A DNA stretch of 64,000 nucleotides from NCBI GenBank assembly GCA_016185305.1, contig JACPNV010000031.1, positions 46,043 to 110,042 on the forward strand, written 5' to 3'. Both the position numbers and the translations under genes were made by a program. Origin of the DNA: Actinomycetota bacterium. GTDB taxonomy: Bacteria; Actinomycetota; Acidimicrobiia; Acidimicrobiales; Acidimicrobilacustridaceae. Shown one piece after another: positions 33,201 through 40,414 of this stretch. Under the pieces are notes generated by a model that saw only the letters and a program-made list of their open reading frames with translations, was not told the DNA's origin and ran no database searches. How positions within the stretch are numbered: position 1 is the stretch's first letter; each line of letters starts with the position of its first letter.

Positions 33201-35564
33201 GTGCTTGAAGCCGTCGACGTCGAAGTTGTCGTCGTCGTCGAGGAACGTCAGCAGGTTGAGGCTGGCGAGGTTGCACGCCGAGTTGTCGAGGTGCATGTAC
33301 TCCGAGCAGTTGCGGACAACCAGACCGTTCACGATGTAGGAGTGGTTTCGCGGCTCGCTGAGGTTGTAGGTCATCTCGACACCGTCGTCTTCACGATCGA
33401 CGAGCCGAACCGTCGTGTCTGTCTTGTGCCAGCCGTGGTCCGACACTGCGGCCGACAGCGTTGCGGCATTGGTCGGCAGGTCGAAGCCGATCTCGGCGGC
33501 GTACCGGCGCATCGATTCTCCGGTGATGCGGAGGTCGTACAGCTCGCCGCCGTCGTAGACCTTGCTCGTCGCTTCCTTGTCGAGATGGGTGAGCATCGAG
33601 CCGCCAGCCTTACGCGTCGCGTGGATCTGACTGAAGATGCCGAACGTCGAGAGCAGACGCTGCACATCCACGAGCAGTTGCCGGGAAACCGACCCGAGGC
33701 CGACGTACGGCGACTTCTCGTGGTCGCGAACGCAGCCGTCGGCATCGAACAGGCCGCGCAGGAAGGCGGCGACGGTGTCTCGAGGAGCCTCTCGAACGGA
33801 CCATGGAACCGTCTTCTCTCGAGCCGGCGCGTCGCTGACACCGAGTGCCGCAAAGAAGCGGGTGATCGCCTTGTGGCTCTGATGCAACTGGACCGTCGCG
33901 TTTGCTTGCACCAAGGGCTCCGGCACTCGACCGGCATTCAAGTCCGTCAGGAGCTTCTGGTGCACCGGAAGCGCACACGCCCGATCATCTTGGGTCCCAT
34001 ACACCGTGGTCGCGACGTCACCGCTGACGCCGCCGTCGCCGACGAGCCACCCGAGGTAGTGCGCAAGTTCGTCGCTCCACTTCTCGGGAAGCACGACGCC
34101 TTGCCACGTGCGGCGGTCACGATCGGCGTAGTCACGCGCCTCTGTCGACACCGGAAGCCGGTTGTCAGCGGCGGCTGCCGGAGCGGGAAGCTCGAGCGTC
34201 TTGACCTTGTCGGACCGCTGCAGCTCGCCGGCCTCCACGTAGCCGCGATTCGTGGTGAAGATGCGGTGATTCGGCGTGCAGCGAAGTTCGGCTCCGTTCG
34301 AGAACCGGAGCTTCACGATCTCGTTGAGGCCCGTGATCATGACCGCTTCGGGCGACGTGATCTGGAGCTGCTCCGCGGGCGAGTCGGGATTTGTCGCGTC
34401 ATGGGTGTAGATGCCGAACGACTCACCGAGACGCACACGCTCGATCAGGTCGGCGAACGCGACGAGACCCTTGTCGGTGTGGACCAGCGCATCGCCGGGG
34501 AAGCATGGGTTGCTGCCGTTGATCCGCCCGGTGTTCGCCGCCGTGTGCCAACGGTTGATCGTGGTGTCGAACTGCATGCCAGGATCGGCGCACTCCCAGG
34601 TCGCCTGGGAGATCTGGCGCATGAGGTCGCGGGCGCGGACGGTCTTCACGATCTCGCCGGTCGTCACCGCTCGCAGGTGCCAATCGCCGTCGTCGATCAC
34701 GGCCTGCATGAACTCGTCGGTGACGCGCACCGAGTTGTTGGCGTTCTGGTACTGGATCGAGTGGCTGTCGGTGCCGTCGAGATCCATGTCGAAGCCGGCG
34801 TCGCGGAGCACGCGTGCCTTGTGCTCCTCTTTCGCCTTGCACCAGATGAACTCCTCGATGTCGGGATGGCCGACGTCGAGGATGACCATCTTCGCCGCGC
34901 GCCTGGTCTTGCCACCCGATTTGATGGTGCCGGCTGACGCGTCGGCCCCGCGCATGAAGCTCACGGGACCCGACGCGGTGCCGCCCCCCTTCAAGAGCTC
35001 GACCGACGAGCGGATCTTGGAGAGGTTCACGCCGGCGCCCGAGCCGCCCTTGAAGATCGTCCCTTCCTCGGCGTACCAGTTGAGGATGGAGTCCATCCGG
35101 TCGTCGACCGAGAGGATGAAGCACGCCGACCCCTGCTGCGGGACGCCCTTCACCCCGATGTTGAACCAGACCGGCGAGTTGAACGCCGCCCGCTGGGTGA
35201 CGATGAGGTACTTGAGCTCGTCGGAGAACGCCTCGGCTTCCTCGTCGTCGACGAAGTAGCCGTCTCGTCTGCCCCACGTGGTGATGGTGTCGACCACGCG
35301 GTCGGCGACCTGGCGCAGCGACGTCTCGCGCTCGGGTGTGCCGAGCGTTCCCCGGAAGTACTTCTGGGCGAGGATGTTCGTGGCGTTCAGCGACCAGTTG
35401 GCCGGCACCTCGACATCGAGTTGCTCGAACGCCACCGACCCATCGCGGAAGTTCGTGATGCGCGCATCGCGCCGCTCCCACACCACCATGTCGTAGGGAT
35501 GCACCCCATTGGTGGTGAAGCGGCGGCGGATGCCGATGCCGGTGTGTTCGGGCGCCATGGCCAT
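30261..35564 (-). CDS. nrdJ: adenosylcobalamin-dependent (class II) ribonucleotide reductase with two inteins
   Basis: A 1767-residue precursor; removing two inteins (399 and 430 residues) leaves about 938, the normal size of actinobacterial NrdJ. The enzyme reduces ribonucleotides for DNA synthesis using a cobalamin-generated thiyl radical. Visible host parts are FNSPVWFNIGVKG, IFKGGSGAGVNLSKIRS, the active-site loop SNP/CSEYM (radical cysteine in the NxCxE motif), APTG/TIGLLMDC, and a C-terminal cysteine tail (CMQCGVQM, CPSCGNTSGCS) that serves for re-reduction. NrdR-like boxes lie upstream and nrdR itself is 3 kb away. Activity depends on both inteins splicing, because each interrupts the active site. 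Confidence 0.97.
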   Translation of the reverse strand: MAMAPEHTGIGIRRRFTTNGVHPYDMVVWERRDARITNFRDGSVAFEQLDVEVPANWSLNATNILAQKYFRGTLGTPERETSLRQVADRVVDTITTWGRRDGYFVDDEEAEAFSDELKYLIVTQRAAFNSPVWFNIGVKGVPQQGSACFILSVDDRMDSILNWYAEEGTIFKGGSGAGVNLSKIRSSVELLKGGGTASGPVSFMRGADASAGTIKSGGKTRRAAKMVILDVGHPDIEEFIWCKAKEEHKARVLRDAGFDMDLDGTDSHSIQYQNANNSVRVTDEFMQAVIDDGDWHLRAVTTGEIVKTVRARDLMRQISQATWECADPGMQFDTTINRWHTAANTGRINGSNPCFPGDALVHTDKGLVAFADLIERVRLGESFGIYTHDATNPDSPAEQLQITSPEAVMITGLNEIVKLRFSNGAELRCTPNHRIFTTNRGYVEAGELQRSDKVKTLELPAPAAAADNRLPVSTEARDYADRDRRTWQGVVLPEKWSDELAHYLGWLVGDGGVSGDVATTVYGTQDDRACALPVHQKLLTDLNAGRVPEPLVQANATVQLHQSHKAITRFFAALGVSDAPAREKTVPWSVREAPRDTVAAFLRGLFDADGCVRDHEKSPYVGLGSVSRQLLVDVQRLLSTFGIFSQIHATRKAGGSMLTHLDKEATSKVYDGGELYDLRITGESMRRYAAEIGFDLPTNAATLSAAVSDHGWHKTDTTVRLVDREDDGVEMTYNLSEPRNHSYIVNGLVVRNCSEYMHLDNSACNLASLNLLTFLDDDDNFDVDGFKHAVEVVFTGQEIIVGNADYPTKPIGDTSRRFRQLGLGYANLGAMLMALGLPYDSDEGRAWAGAITALMTGHAYATSARTAARMGPFSGYTDNEEHMLRVLGMHRQEAANIDEDLVPFDLLAAAQQSWDEACETASVYGVRNSQASVLAPTGCLVGGSLIATERGLVRLGSLGDPDGEQWQTLDLDVATDHGAKRATNFYVNGAEPVVNVVTKRGYHIAGTTKHRIKVVDENGDWQWRRFADLVEGDLVPLALNQLVGEPQEVVLPPMSEKMAWSGEHHVEVPRRMTAELAELVGYFMGDGSLHARGLRLCVSAEDIDVVEHLERLAKGLFGIQALVVPQDGYVSVELNSVRLAEWWEACGLAKRKPHADHRGEGYVPHVPNAVLYSNDRDVYTAFVRGLFEADGNVTVGYPSWTTSSLGFSYEVQSLLLAIGYPTTRKFEVSGGGSKLAVLRLLNRSMNERWLDGIGFLSERKHRRIDVGETQQPARDDHIPVSRDLLERVVPANGPDRRAALMEFRRDGSITRRLAADLVVRTADAELQHLLGFFYDRVVSAELGDEELTFDLSVPENVTYVANGFISHNTIGLLMDCDTTGIEPDLGLCKMKKLVGGGTMTIVNQTIPRALKRLGYTPEQSDEIIAYVDEHKTILGAPHLVPEHVPVFSCSMGDNAIHYLGHVTMMGAVQPFISGAISKTVNMPEEATVDDVEALHVEAWELGLKAVAIYRDNCKVAQPLAMAKKEDKAGAEVQAFSAQTTEITERIVEKIVEVPVREKLPRTRRSRTFEFRVADCKGFVTVGEYDDGRPGELFVRVSKQGSTLAGIMDAFAIAISHGLQYGVPLRSYIEAFSGMRFEPAGMTDDPDIRMAQSLMDYLFRKLAVMYLSQNERAELNIFTIAERMQPTLPGVEESVVETVQGHDLPPDPPSIESAAELAARLERAAPAKTSTAPTRAIDAPMCMQCGVQMQRAGSCHACPSCGNTSGCS
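31461..32750 (-). other. intein 2 in NrdJ (LAGLIDADG type)
   Basis: 430 residues (939-1368 of the precursor) inserted between APTG and TIGLLMDC, in the loop that contacts substrate phosphate in ribonucleotide reductases. It starts CLVGGSLIATERG, has block B AGTTKHRIK, endonuclease motifs VGYFMGDGSLH and VRGLFEADGNV, and ends NGFISHN with the standard His-Asn, followed by a +1 threonine. All splicing residues are canonical. It differs clearly in sequence from intein 1, so the two were acquired separately rather than by duplication. Confidence 0.95.
33309..34505 (-). other. intein 1 in NrdJ (LAGLIDADG type)
   Basis: 399 residues (354-752 of the precursor) inserted between SNP and CSEY. It starts with CFPGDALVHT, has block B CTPNHRIFT, the endonuclease motifs LGWLVGDGGVS and LRGLFDADGCV, and ends NGLVVRN before the +1 cysteine. 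That +1 residue is the predicted radical cysteine of the reductase. The penultimate residue is Arg (codon CGC) instead of the usual His, which normally assists asparagine cyclisation; splicing may be slower or use another residue. Both endonuclease motifs look intact, so it may still home. Confidence 0.95.
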
Positions 35565-35808
35565 GTTCGTTCTCCTCCCGATGGGAACAGCCGGCGAGGT
35601 CTCGGCAGGGCACCGCCTCGACGGTTGCTTGCGAGCCGAGCCCGACGCGTCGTCACGCCGGACCGTCGGTGTTGGTTGGGACTGCTGGTTCTGTCGAGTT
35701 GCTCTGGGAGGTAGGACACCCCACGGTACGGGGCATCCCGTGTGCTGCCACTGCTGTCACCAACCCGCGTCGAAGCACCTCGGCACCCCTCTGGCGACGT
35801 TTTCTTGA

Positions 35809-35866
35809 CCACAAGATGTTGTGGTCTGCGGCTCCCCCTACTCCCAAGGGCCACAAGATGTGCGGT
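35809..35866. promoter_or_regulatory. pair of NrdR-like boxes upstream of nrdJ
   Basis: Box 1 is CCACAAGATGTTGTGG (35809-35824), which matches the core of the NrdR consensus CwAtATaTwG at every fixed position and is nearly palindromic. Box 2, CCACAAGATGTGCGGT (35851-35866), keeps the left half. The box starts are 42 bases apart, four helical turns, which fits the in-phase tandem spacing used by NrdR. Repression of nrdJ when dATP is high is the expected role. Confidence 0.7.
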
Positions 35867-36218
35867 ACATCACAGCACTGTAATTACAGCGATGTCAAGA
35901 CTTTGCCCGAGCTTTTCAGCACGCTTTCTCAGGCCGTGGCGACCCGTGCCGTTGGGTTGGGTACTGCAGCGCGAGCGAGCAGGTCAGAGGGTGCTCGCGA
36001 GAACTCGCGCACCGAGACCTCGATCCCGGGACTTGCTCTCACGCTCGTGTCCTCCAAGGTGTCGTCCTGCCAGCCAAGAACATCAAGACGCCAGCCACCA
36101 TCCGTTCGCTCGCGCTGCAGCTATTGACCAGTTACGAAACCTAGGGAAAACACCCTGTGGGTTAAAAGAGGAAGACCCTGTGAATTAGGGGTGAATTTCG
36201 CGTGCGGTTATCCACCAC

Positions 36219-36279
36219 AACCAAGCCGACCAACCAAGCCGACCAACCAAGCCCACCAACCAAGCCGTCCAACCAAGCC
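36219..36279. repeat. 13-bp tandem repeat, five copies
   Basis: AACCAAGCC occurs at 36219, 36232, 36245, 36258 and 36271, exactly 13 bases apart, with variable 4-base spacers (CGAC, CGAC, CACC, CGTC). It lies just past the end of the leftward lipase gene, beside TTATCCACC (36208), which is one base from a DnaA-box consensus. Function is unknown; replication slippage could produce it. Confidence 0.85.
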
Positions 36280-36317
36280 GGGCCCGACCACCCGAGGAAC
36301 GCGAGGCGATCGCAGGT

Positions 36318-37211
36318 TCACCTGCAGGCGGCCGATGAGCGGCGCCCGGCGTCGGCAGCAACAGCGGGCCTGATCGCAGTCGCCAACGCGCGAACCGGGG
36401 CGCCGTAGCCGGCGATGCCTTCGGCCGCCGCGAGCTGATCGACCACCGACTCCGCCAGCCGCCGCGACAGCATGATCGACAGATGACCGTGGTCTTTCAC
36501 CAAGATGTTCGTGGCGTCGAGCTCGGGCTCGGCGATCATGGCGTTTCGTGCCGGCACGATCAGATCGAGGTTCGAGTAGTACGCCACGAACCGGGTCGGC
36601 AGTTCACGGGCGCTCGAGTGCAGCAGGCTCATGACCGCGGAGTCGGGCCGTAACTGCATGCCGCTCGCCAGGGGGCTGAGCCTGGCGATCGGCGAGCCGT
36701 ACCGCGCCAGGCGGACACCAGCATGGGGCGAAGCAACGGTGATGCACACGCCGACGCCCCGGAGACCGAGCACCTGCACGGCATAGCGGGCGATGATGCC
36801 GCCGAGCGAGTGGCCGATGATGTGGACCTGCTCGGCGCCGAAATGGTCCCGCAACTCGTCGGCCCGAGTTGCGCAGCGCTCGGCCAGCTCGGGGATGTCC
36901 GCGGTGAGCGGGTTGTAGTTCAGCGCATGCACCCGGCCGAACCCGGCATGGTTGAGGTAGCGCCGGATGAACAACCAGTTCGACTTGTTGGCGCCGTAGC
37001 CATGCACGAGGAGCACGGGCGTGTCGATCGGTGAGGATCGCGCCGGGTCGCCCAACTCGAGCAGGCCGCGATCGCCGAACCCGAGCGGCCACATGCCCGC
37101 GGTGACCATCGTGGAGGCGGCCTCCTTGAAGTGCCCGCTGTAGGTCGCCGGGCGGCGCGCCGCGTGGAGGACCGCCGCCACTGGTGCCACTGCCCGCTTC
37201 ACAGCTTGCAT
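36318..37211 (-). CDS. alpha/beta-hydrolase, lipase-like
   Basis: A 297-residue hydrolase with VLLVHGYGANKSNW near residue 66 (oxyanion region), VHIIGHSLGGIIARYA near 130 (nucleophile serine), YSNLDLIVPARNAM with the acid, and VKDHGHLSIML with the catalytic histidine. The GHSLGG elbow and the order of motifs resemble triacylglycerol lipases of the LipA/PGAP1-like group. No signal peptide is obvious (MQAVKRAVAPVAAVLHAARR could act as a weak anchor), so location is uncertain. The ATG at 37211 is chosen because the upstream frame is arginine-rich and non-conserved. The substrate is probably a lipid ester. Confidence 0.88.
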   Translation of the reverse strand: MQAVKRAVAPVAAVLHAARRPATYSGHFKEAASTMVTAGMWPLGFGDRGLLELGDPARSSPIDTPVLLVHGYGANKSNWLFIRRYLNHAGFGRVHALNYNPLTADIPELAERCATRADELRDHFGAEQVHIIGHSLGGIIARYAVQVLGLRGVGVCITVASPHAGVRLARYGSPIARLSPLASGMQLRPDSAVMSLLHSSARELPTRFVAYYSNLDLIVPARNAMIAEPELDATNILVKDHGHLSIMLSRRLAESVVDQLAAAEGIAGYGAPVRALATAIRPAVAADAGRRSSAACR

Positions 37212-37426
37212 CCGTTGCCTCCAGTCGACACGGCAGCGATGGCCACCGAACGACATCTCGCCCTCCGCACCACCGCGTGTCCCCGCTGGCATCCGCCAAA
37301 TCCCGCTGGCATGGCCGCTGCGCACTGGTCCGAAATCGGGTTCTGATTGACTGTCTACCCCTCCATCGGCTCCCGAGCGGGGATTTCTGGAGTCTGTTTC
37401 TGGATTGTCATGAGGAGGTAGATGCG

Positions 37427-38269
37427 ATGGAGGACGTTGTCCACTTCGTGAATGTCGAGCGATCTCCCGCTCCTGGCGCGGCGCGCCGGGTTCGTGGTTC
37501 GCCTAGCTTTCCCTGCATGCAGCAGCTTTTTCCGGAGTGCATCGACATCGGCGATCCGGTCGCGGCGTACACCAGCGATTCCCGGCCGGCACCGACCGAC
37601 CGGCCGTGGGTGATGCTGAACATGATCAGCAGCGTGGACGGCGCCGTCAGCATCGACGGTCGATCCGGCGGCCTCGGCGGCCCGGCCGACAAGGCCGTGT
37701 TCACCGCGATCCGCGCCGTGCCCGATGTGATCTTGGTGGGCGCAGGCACGGTCGTCGCCGAGCGGTACAACCCGCCCCGCTCGCCCGAGGACGTGGCTGC
37801 TCTTCGGGTCGCACGCGGCCAAGCTGCCGCACCTCGACTGGCCATCGTCACCGCCAGCTTGCGCATCGATCTCGGCCACGCCGCGTTCTCCGATCCCGCG
37901 AACCGCCCCATCGTGATCACGGCCGACGACGCGCACCCTGGACGCAAGGCGGCCCTGGCGACGGTGGCCGACATCGTCGAATCCGGACCAACGGGCGCGC
38001 TCGATCTCGCCCGCGCGTTGGCCGAGTTGCGCCGGCGCGACGCAAAGACGGTGCTCTGCGAAGGCGGGCCTACGCTCAACGGCTCGGTGCTCGACGCCGG
38101 CGTCCTCGACGAGGTCTGCCTCTCGTTCTCACCCGCGCTCGTCGGCGGCGACTCGCCGCGGATCTTCAACGGTGCGTCGGCCGAGCGGCGAGCCCTGGCG
38201 CTCGATCGCATCCTGGAGGCAGACGGGATGTTGTTCTACCGCTACCTGTCGCGGCCGAACCCGACGTGA
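37427..38269 (+). CDS. RibD C-terminal/pyrimidine-reductase-like protein
   Basis: A DHFR-like reductase domain related to the C-terminal half of RibD, which reduces the ribosylamino-pyrimidine in riboflavin synthesis. Signatures are WVMLNMISSVDGAVSIDGRS, FTAIRAVPDVILVGAGTVVA, KTVLCEGGPTLNGSVLDAG and LSFSPALVGGDSPRIF. No deaminase domain is present, so it is a stand-alone reductase whose physiological substrate may not be the riboflavin intermediate. A strong Shine-Dalgarno (AGGAGGT, 37413-37419) lies 7 bases before ATG 37427, giving 280 residues. The conserved part begins at ATG 37517 (MQQLFPECID), which gives 250. Confidence 0.85.
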   Translation: MEDVVHFVNVERSPAPGAARRVRGSPSFPCMQQLFPECIDIGDPVAAYTSDSRPAPTDRPWVMLNMISSVDGAVSIDGRSGGLGGPADKAVFTAIRAVPDVILVGAGTVVAERYNPPRSPEDVAALRVARGQAAAPRLAIVTASLRIDLGHAAFSDPANRPIVITADDAHPGRKAALATVADIVESGPTGALDLARALAELRRRDAKTVLCEGGPTLNGSVLDAGVLDEVCLSFSPALVGGDSPRIFNGASAERRALALDRILEADGMLFYRYLSRPNPT

Positions 38270-38297
38270 GGAGACCTCGTTCGCGCCCGACCCACGG

Positions 38298-38765
38298 TCA
38301 GTGGCGCTTGGGCTCGGTGGCCTTGGTGAGCAGCCGCACCTCGCGCTGGAAGTCGGCCGCATCGTCGAAGCCCTTGTAGACGCTGGCGAAGCGGAGGTAC
38401 GCAACCTGATCGAGCTCGCGCAGCCGGTCGAGCACGGCCCGGCCGATCTGCTCGGTGCTGATCTCCACGCCCTGCAGGCGGAGCTGCTCTTCGATCTCTT
38501 CCGCGGTGTGGCTGATCTGCACGGCATCGAGCGGCCGGCCCTTCGCCGCCGACGCGATTCCGGACTCGACCTTTTCGCGATCGAACGGCTCTCTGTCGCC
38601 GGATCGTTTCTCAACCGAAAGCGGAAGCTCTTCGAGACGTTCGAAGGTGGTGAACCTTCGCCCGCAGGTCAGACACTCGCGCCGGCGCCGGATGGCCGAA
38701 CCGTCGTCGGTCATCCGGGAGTCGATCACCTTGTCGTCGACGCCGGAGCAGGCGGGGCATCGCAC
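38298..38765 (-). CDS. nrdR: transcriptional repressor NrdR
   Basis: A 155-residue regulator of ribonucleotide reductase genes. The N-terminal zinc ribbon is RCPACSG and CLTCGRRFTTFERLE; the ATP-cone is KRSGDREPFDREKVESGIAS and RLRELDQVAYLRFASVYKGF. ATP/dATP binding to the cone sets DNA binding, so it senses deoxynucleotide sufficiency. The start is a GTG (VRCPACSG), the family's usual N-terminus; the longer upstream frame is non-conserved. Its likely target nrdJ lies 3 kb away with matching boxes. The stop is convergent with the RibD-like gene. Confidence 0.96.
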   Translation of the reverse strand: MRCPACSGVDDKVIDSRMTDDGSAIRRRRECLTCGRRFTTFERLEELPLSVEKRSGDREPFDREKVESGIASAAKGRPLDAVQISHTAEEIEEQLRLQGVEISTEQIGRAVLDRLRELDQVAYLRFASVYKGFDDAADFQREVRLLTKATEPKRH

Positions 38766-38881
38766 GCCGCTGACGCTAGTGCGAGCGTCGATGGGTGCGC
38801 ATGCCCGCAACGGCGCGAGGAACGGAGGGCTACCGCTGGCAAGCCGGCTGCTGGGATGGGTCATCGGACGCGGCCCCACAC

Positions 38882-39352
38882 TCAACTCAAGCTGGTGAGC
38901 TCGAGGCGTTGGCCGGCCCGCAGCGGCGCGCCGTCGAGCCGGCGGGAGAGCTCGTCGACTACGGCCCGGGGGTCGCGGCCGGGAGCAACCCGACGCGCGA
39001 TGGCCCACAGCGTGTCGCCCGGTTGCACGACATAGGTGGCACCGGAGATCGGCGCCGCGGCGGGTTTGGCGGCGCCGGCACGAAGCGGGGGAAGCGACGG
39101 TGCCGGCTCGGCGAGAAGCCCGACGATGCCGCTGACACCCTGCCAGACCAGGACGGCGATGGTGACCACCGCGACGACCGCGACGACACGGCGGCGACGG
39201 TACGTTCGCCGCCGCTGGCGAGCGGCGGGAGATCGCCCACCGTCGATCGGGTGAAGGGCCGGGCGAGCGGCTCGCTCGTCGTGCCGGGGCTCGGAAGCTC
39301 GGGGCTCGGAGGCGAGCTGGTGCATTCGGTGCGGGTTGATGGTGGCGGCCAT
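38882..39352 (-). CDS. LysM-domain membrane protein divergent from lexA (ChiZ/YneA-like)
   Basis: A 156-residue protein with a basic cytoplasmic N-terminus (RQRRRTYRRRR), one membrane helix (VVAVVAVVTIAVLVWQGV) and a C-terminal extracytoplasmic LysM domain (YVVQPGDTLWAIARRVAPGR, RAGQRLEL). The size, topology and position divergent from lexA match the SOS-induced cell-division inhibitors YneA of Bacillus and Rv2719c/ChiZ of mycobacteria. It probably binds peptidoglycan and delays division after DNA damage. Four LexA-box-like sites in the 286-base gap support LexA control. Start chosen: ATG 39352. Confidence 0.85.
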   Translation of the reverse strand: MAATINPHRMHQLASEPRASEPRHDERAARPALHPIDGGRSPAARQRRRTYRRRRVVAVVAVVTIAVLVWQGVSGIVGLLAEPAPSLPPLRAGAAKPAAAPISGATYVVQPGDTLWAIARRVAPGRDPRAVVDELSRRLDGAPLRAGQRLELTSLS

Positions 39353-39485
39353 GGACGGATTCTCTCCAGGGGGTGTGACAGCGTCGGTCGGGATGGTTCG
39401 GAGTTGGTCGTCCCGGGTCGTTCCCGGGGATGCCGGGTCGCTCCGGCCGGGCAACCCGCTCTCCGCACCGCAGCGGGCCGCCTCA

Positions 39486-39597
39486 GGAACGCCTGTTCGG
39501 GACCCAGCCAGCCTGCCACGAACGAACGTTCGCCGTCAAGGCCGAACGCATGTTTGCATCCACCACTTCGACGCGCTAGTGTGCGAACGTTCGTTCG
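39486..39597. promoter_or_regulatory. cluster of four LexA-box-like sites
   Basis: The actinobacterial SOS box is close to CGAAC-N4-GTTCG. Perfect matches are CGAACGAACGTTCG (39519-39532) and CGAACGTTCGTTCG (39584-39597). One-mismatch sites are CGAACGCATGTTTG (39543-39556) and GGAACGCCTGTTCG (39486-39499). They lie between the LysM gene and lexA and would let LexA repress both genes, and itself, in a graded way. Confidence 0.88.
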
Positions 39598-39638
39598 GAT
39601 CCCAGCCGAACACCGAGAGACAACAAGGGAACGATTCA

Positions 39639-40277
39639 ATGGCCCGAAACCAAAAGACGCTCACCGCCCGGCAACGCCAGGTCCTCGACGTCATCGAGCA
39701 GCAGATGCGAGAGCGGGGATACCCGCCTTCGGTGCGAGAGATCGGCGAAGCGGTCGGGCTCACCTCACCGTCCACCGTGCACTCGCATCTGTCATCGCTG
39801 CAGCGCATGGGCTACCTCAAACGCGACCCGACCAAACCGAGGGCCATCGAAGTTCGCTACGACCCCAACTCGGGGGCGGCGATGGAACGTCGGCCGGTGC
39901 ACTACGTGCCGCTGGTCGGTGACGTCGCCGCTGGCACCGACGTGCTGGCGCAGGAGAACGTCGAGGAGGTGTTCCCGCTGCCGGCCGACTTCACGGGTGA
40001 GGGTGAGCTCTTCATGCTCCGAGTCCGGGGCGACTCGATGATCGATGCCGGCATCCTCGACGGCGACTTCCTCGTCGCTCGATCCCAGACCACCGCCGAC
40101 AACGGCGAGATCGTCGTAGCCGGCATCCCCGGCGAGGAGGCCACGGTCAAGACCTTCACTCGAGTGGACGACAAAGTGGTCTTGTTGCCGGCCAATCCCT
40201 CGTGGGAGCCCATGGAGTTCGCGCCCGACGAGGTGGCGGTCTTCGGGAAGGTCGTCACGGTGATGCGGCGGCTGTAG
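39639..40277 (+). CDS. lexA: SOS repressor LexA
   Basis: A 212-residue repressor with an N-terminal winged helix (PPSVREIGEAVGLTSPSTVH, residues 29-48) and a C-terminal S24 peptidase domain. The self-cleavage bond is Ala98-Gly99 in GDVAAGTD; the catalytic serine is S133 (RGDSMID) and the lysine K171 (ATVKTF). RecA filaments trigger cleavage and derepress DNA-damage genes. The chosen ATG gives MARNQKTLTARQRQVL, the family's usual start. Four boxes precede it, and another lies upstream of recA 13 kb away. A triple 30-base hairpin repeat follows the stop. Confidence 0.98.
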   Translation: MARNQKTLTARQRQVLDVIEQQMRERGYPPSVREIGEAVGLTSPSTVHSHLSSLQRMGYLKRDPTKPRAIEVRYDPNSGAAMERRPVHYVPLVGDVAAGTDVLAQENVEEVFPLPADFTGEGELFMLRVRGDSMIDAGILDGDFLVARSQTTADNGEIVVAGIPGEEATVKTFTRVDDKVVLLPANPSWEPMEFAPDEVAVFGKVVTVMRRL

Positions 40278-40278
40278 T

Positions 40279-40368
40279 CCTTGGTTCTTCGGCCAGGCCT
40301 CATCCTGCCCTTGGTTCTTCGGCCAGGCCTCATCCTGCCCTTGGTTCTCCGGCCAAGGCCTCATCGGT
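40279..40368. repeat. three tandem 30-bp hairpin units after lexA
   Basis: The unit CCTTGGTTCTTCGGCCAGGC plus CTCATCCTGC repeats at 40279-40308 and 40309-40338 identically, and in a diverged third copy at 40339-40368. The third copy has a perfect inverted repeat, CCTTGG...CCAAGG; the first two have it with one base missing (CCTTGG...CCAGG). They lie directly between the lexA stop and the peroxiredoxin gene and may act as a tandem terminator. Confidence 0.85.
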
Positions 40369-40414
40369 AGACTCCGGCACACCCATTCGGACGTGTCAGA
40401 GAAGGAATGCATCG

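Larger units (their letters stand above)
35565..36317. other. long intergenic region upstream of nrdJ and downstream of the lipase gene
   Basis: About 750 bases without a credible gene. Contents: two NrdR-like boxes (35809-35866), a comparatively AT-rich stretch (about 35870-36215) with repeated ACCCTGTG at about 36150 and 36176, and a 13-base tandem repeat (36219-36279). The nrdJ start is about 245 bases from the nearer box, which leaves room for a long leader or an internal promoter. No riboswitch was identified in the nrdJ sense orientation. Confidence 0.6.

Noticed and set aside
31929..34937. 1002-codon rightward frame antisense to nrdJ
   Set aside because: Antisense shadow of the nrdJ reading frame; composition (Val/Arg/Asp/His-rich) is typical of reverse-frame artefacts.
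35700..35765. GCCACTG string with flanking CACGG...CCCG that recalls a cobalamin riboswitch B12 box upstream of the B12-dependent nrdJ
   Set aside because: It lies on the plus strand, whereas nrdJ is read from the minus strand, and the other conserved riboswitch elements were not found in either orientation.
36219..36279. Regular repeats considered as a CRISPR array
   Set aside because: Units are 9 bases with 4-base spacers, far too short, and no cas genes are present.
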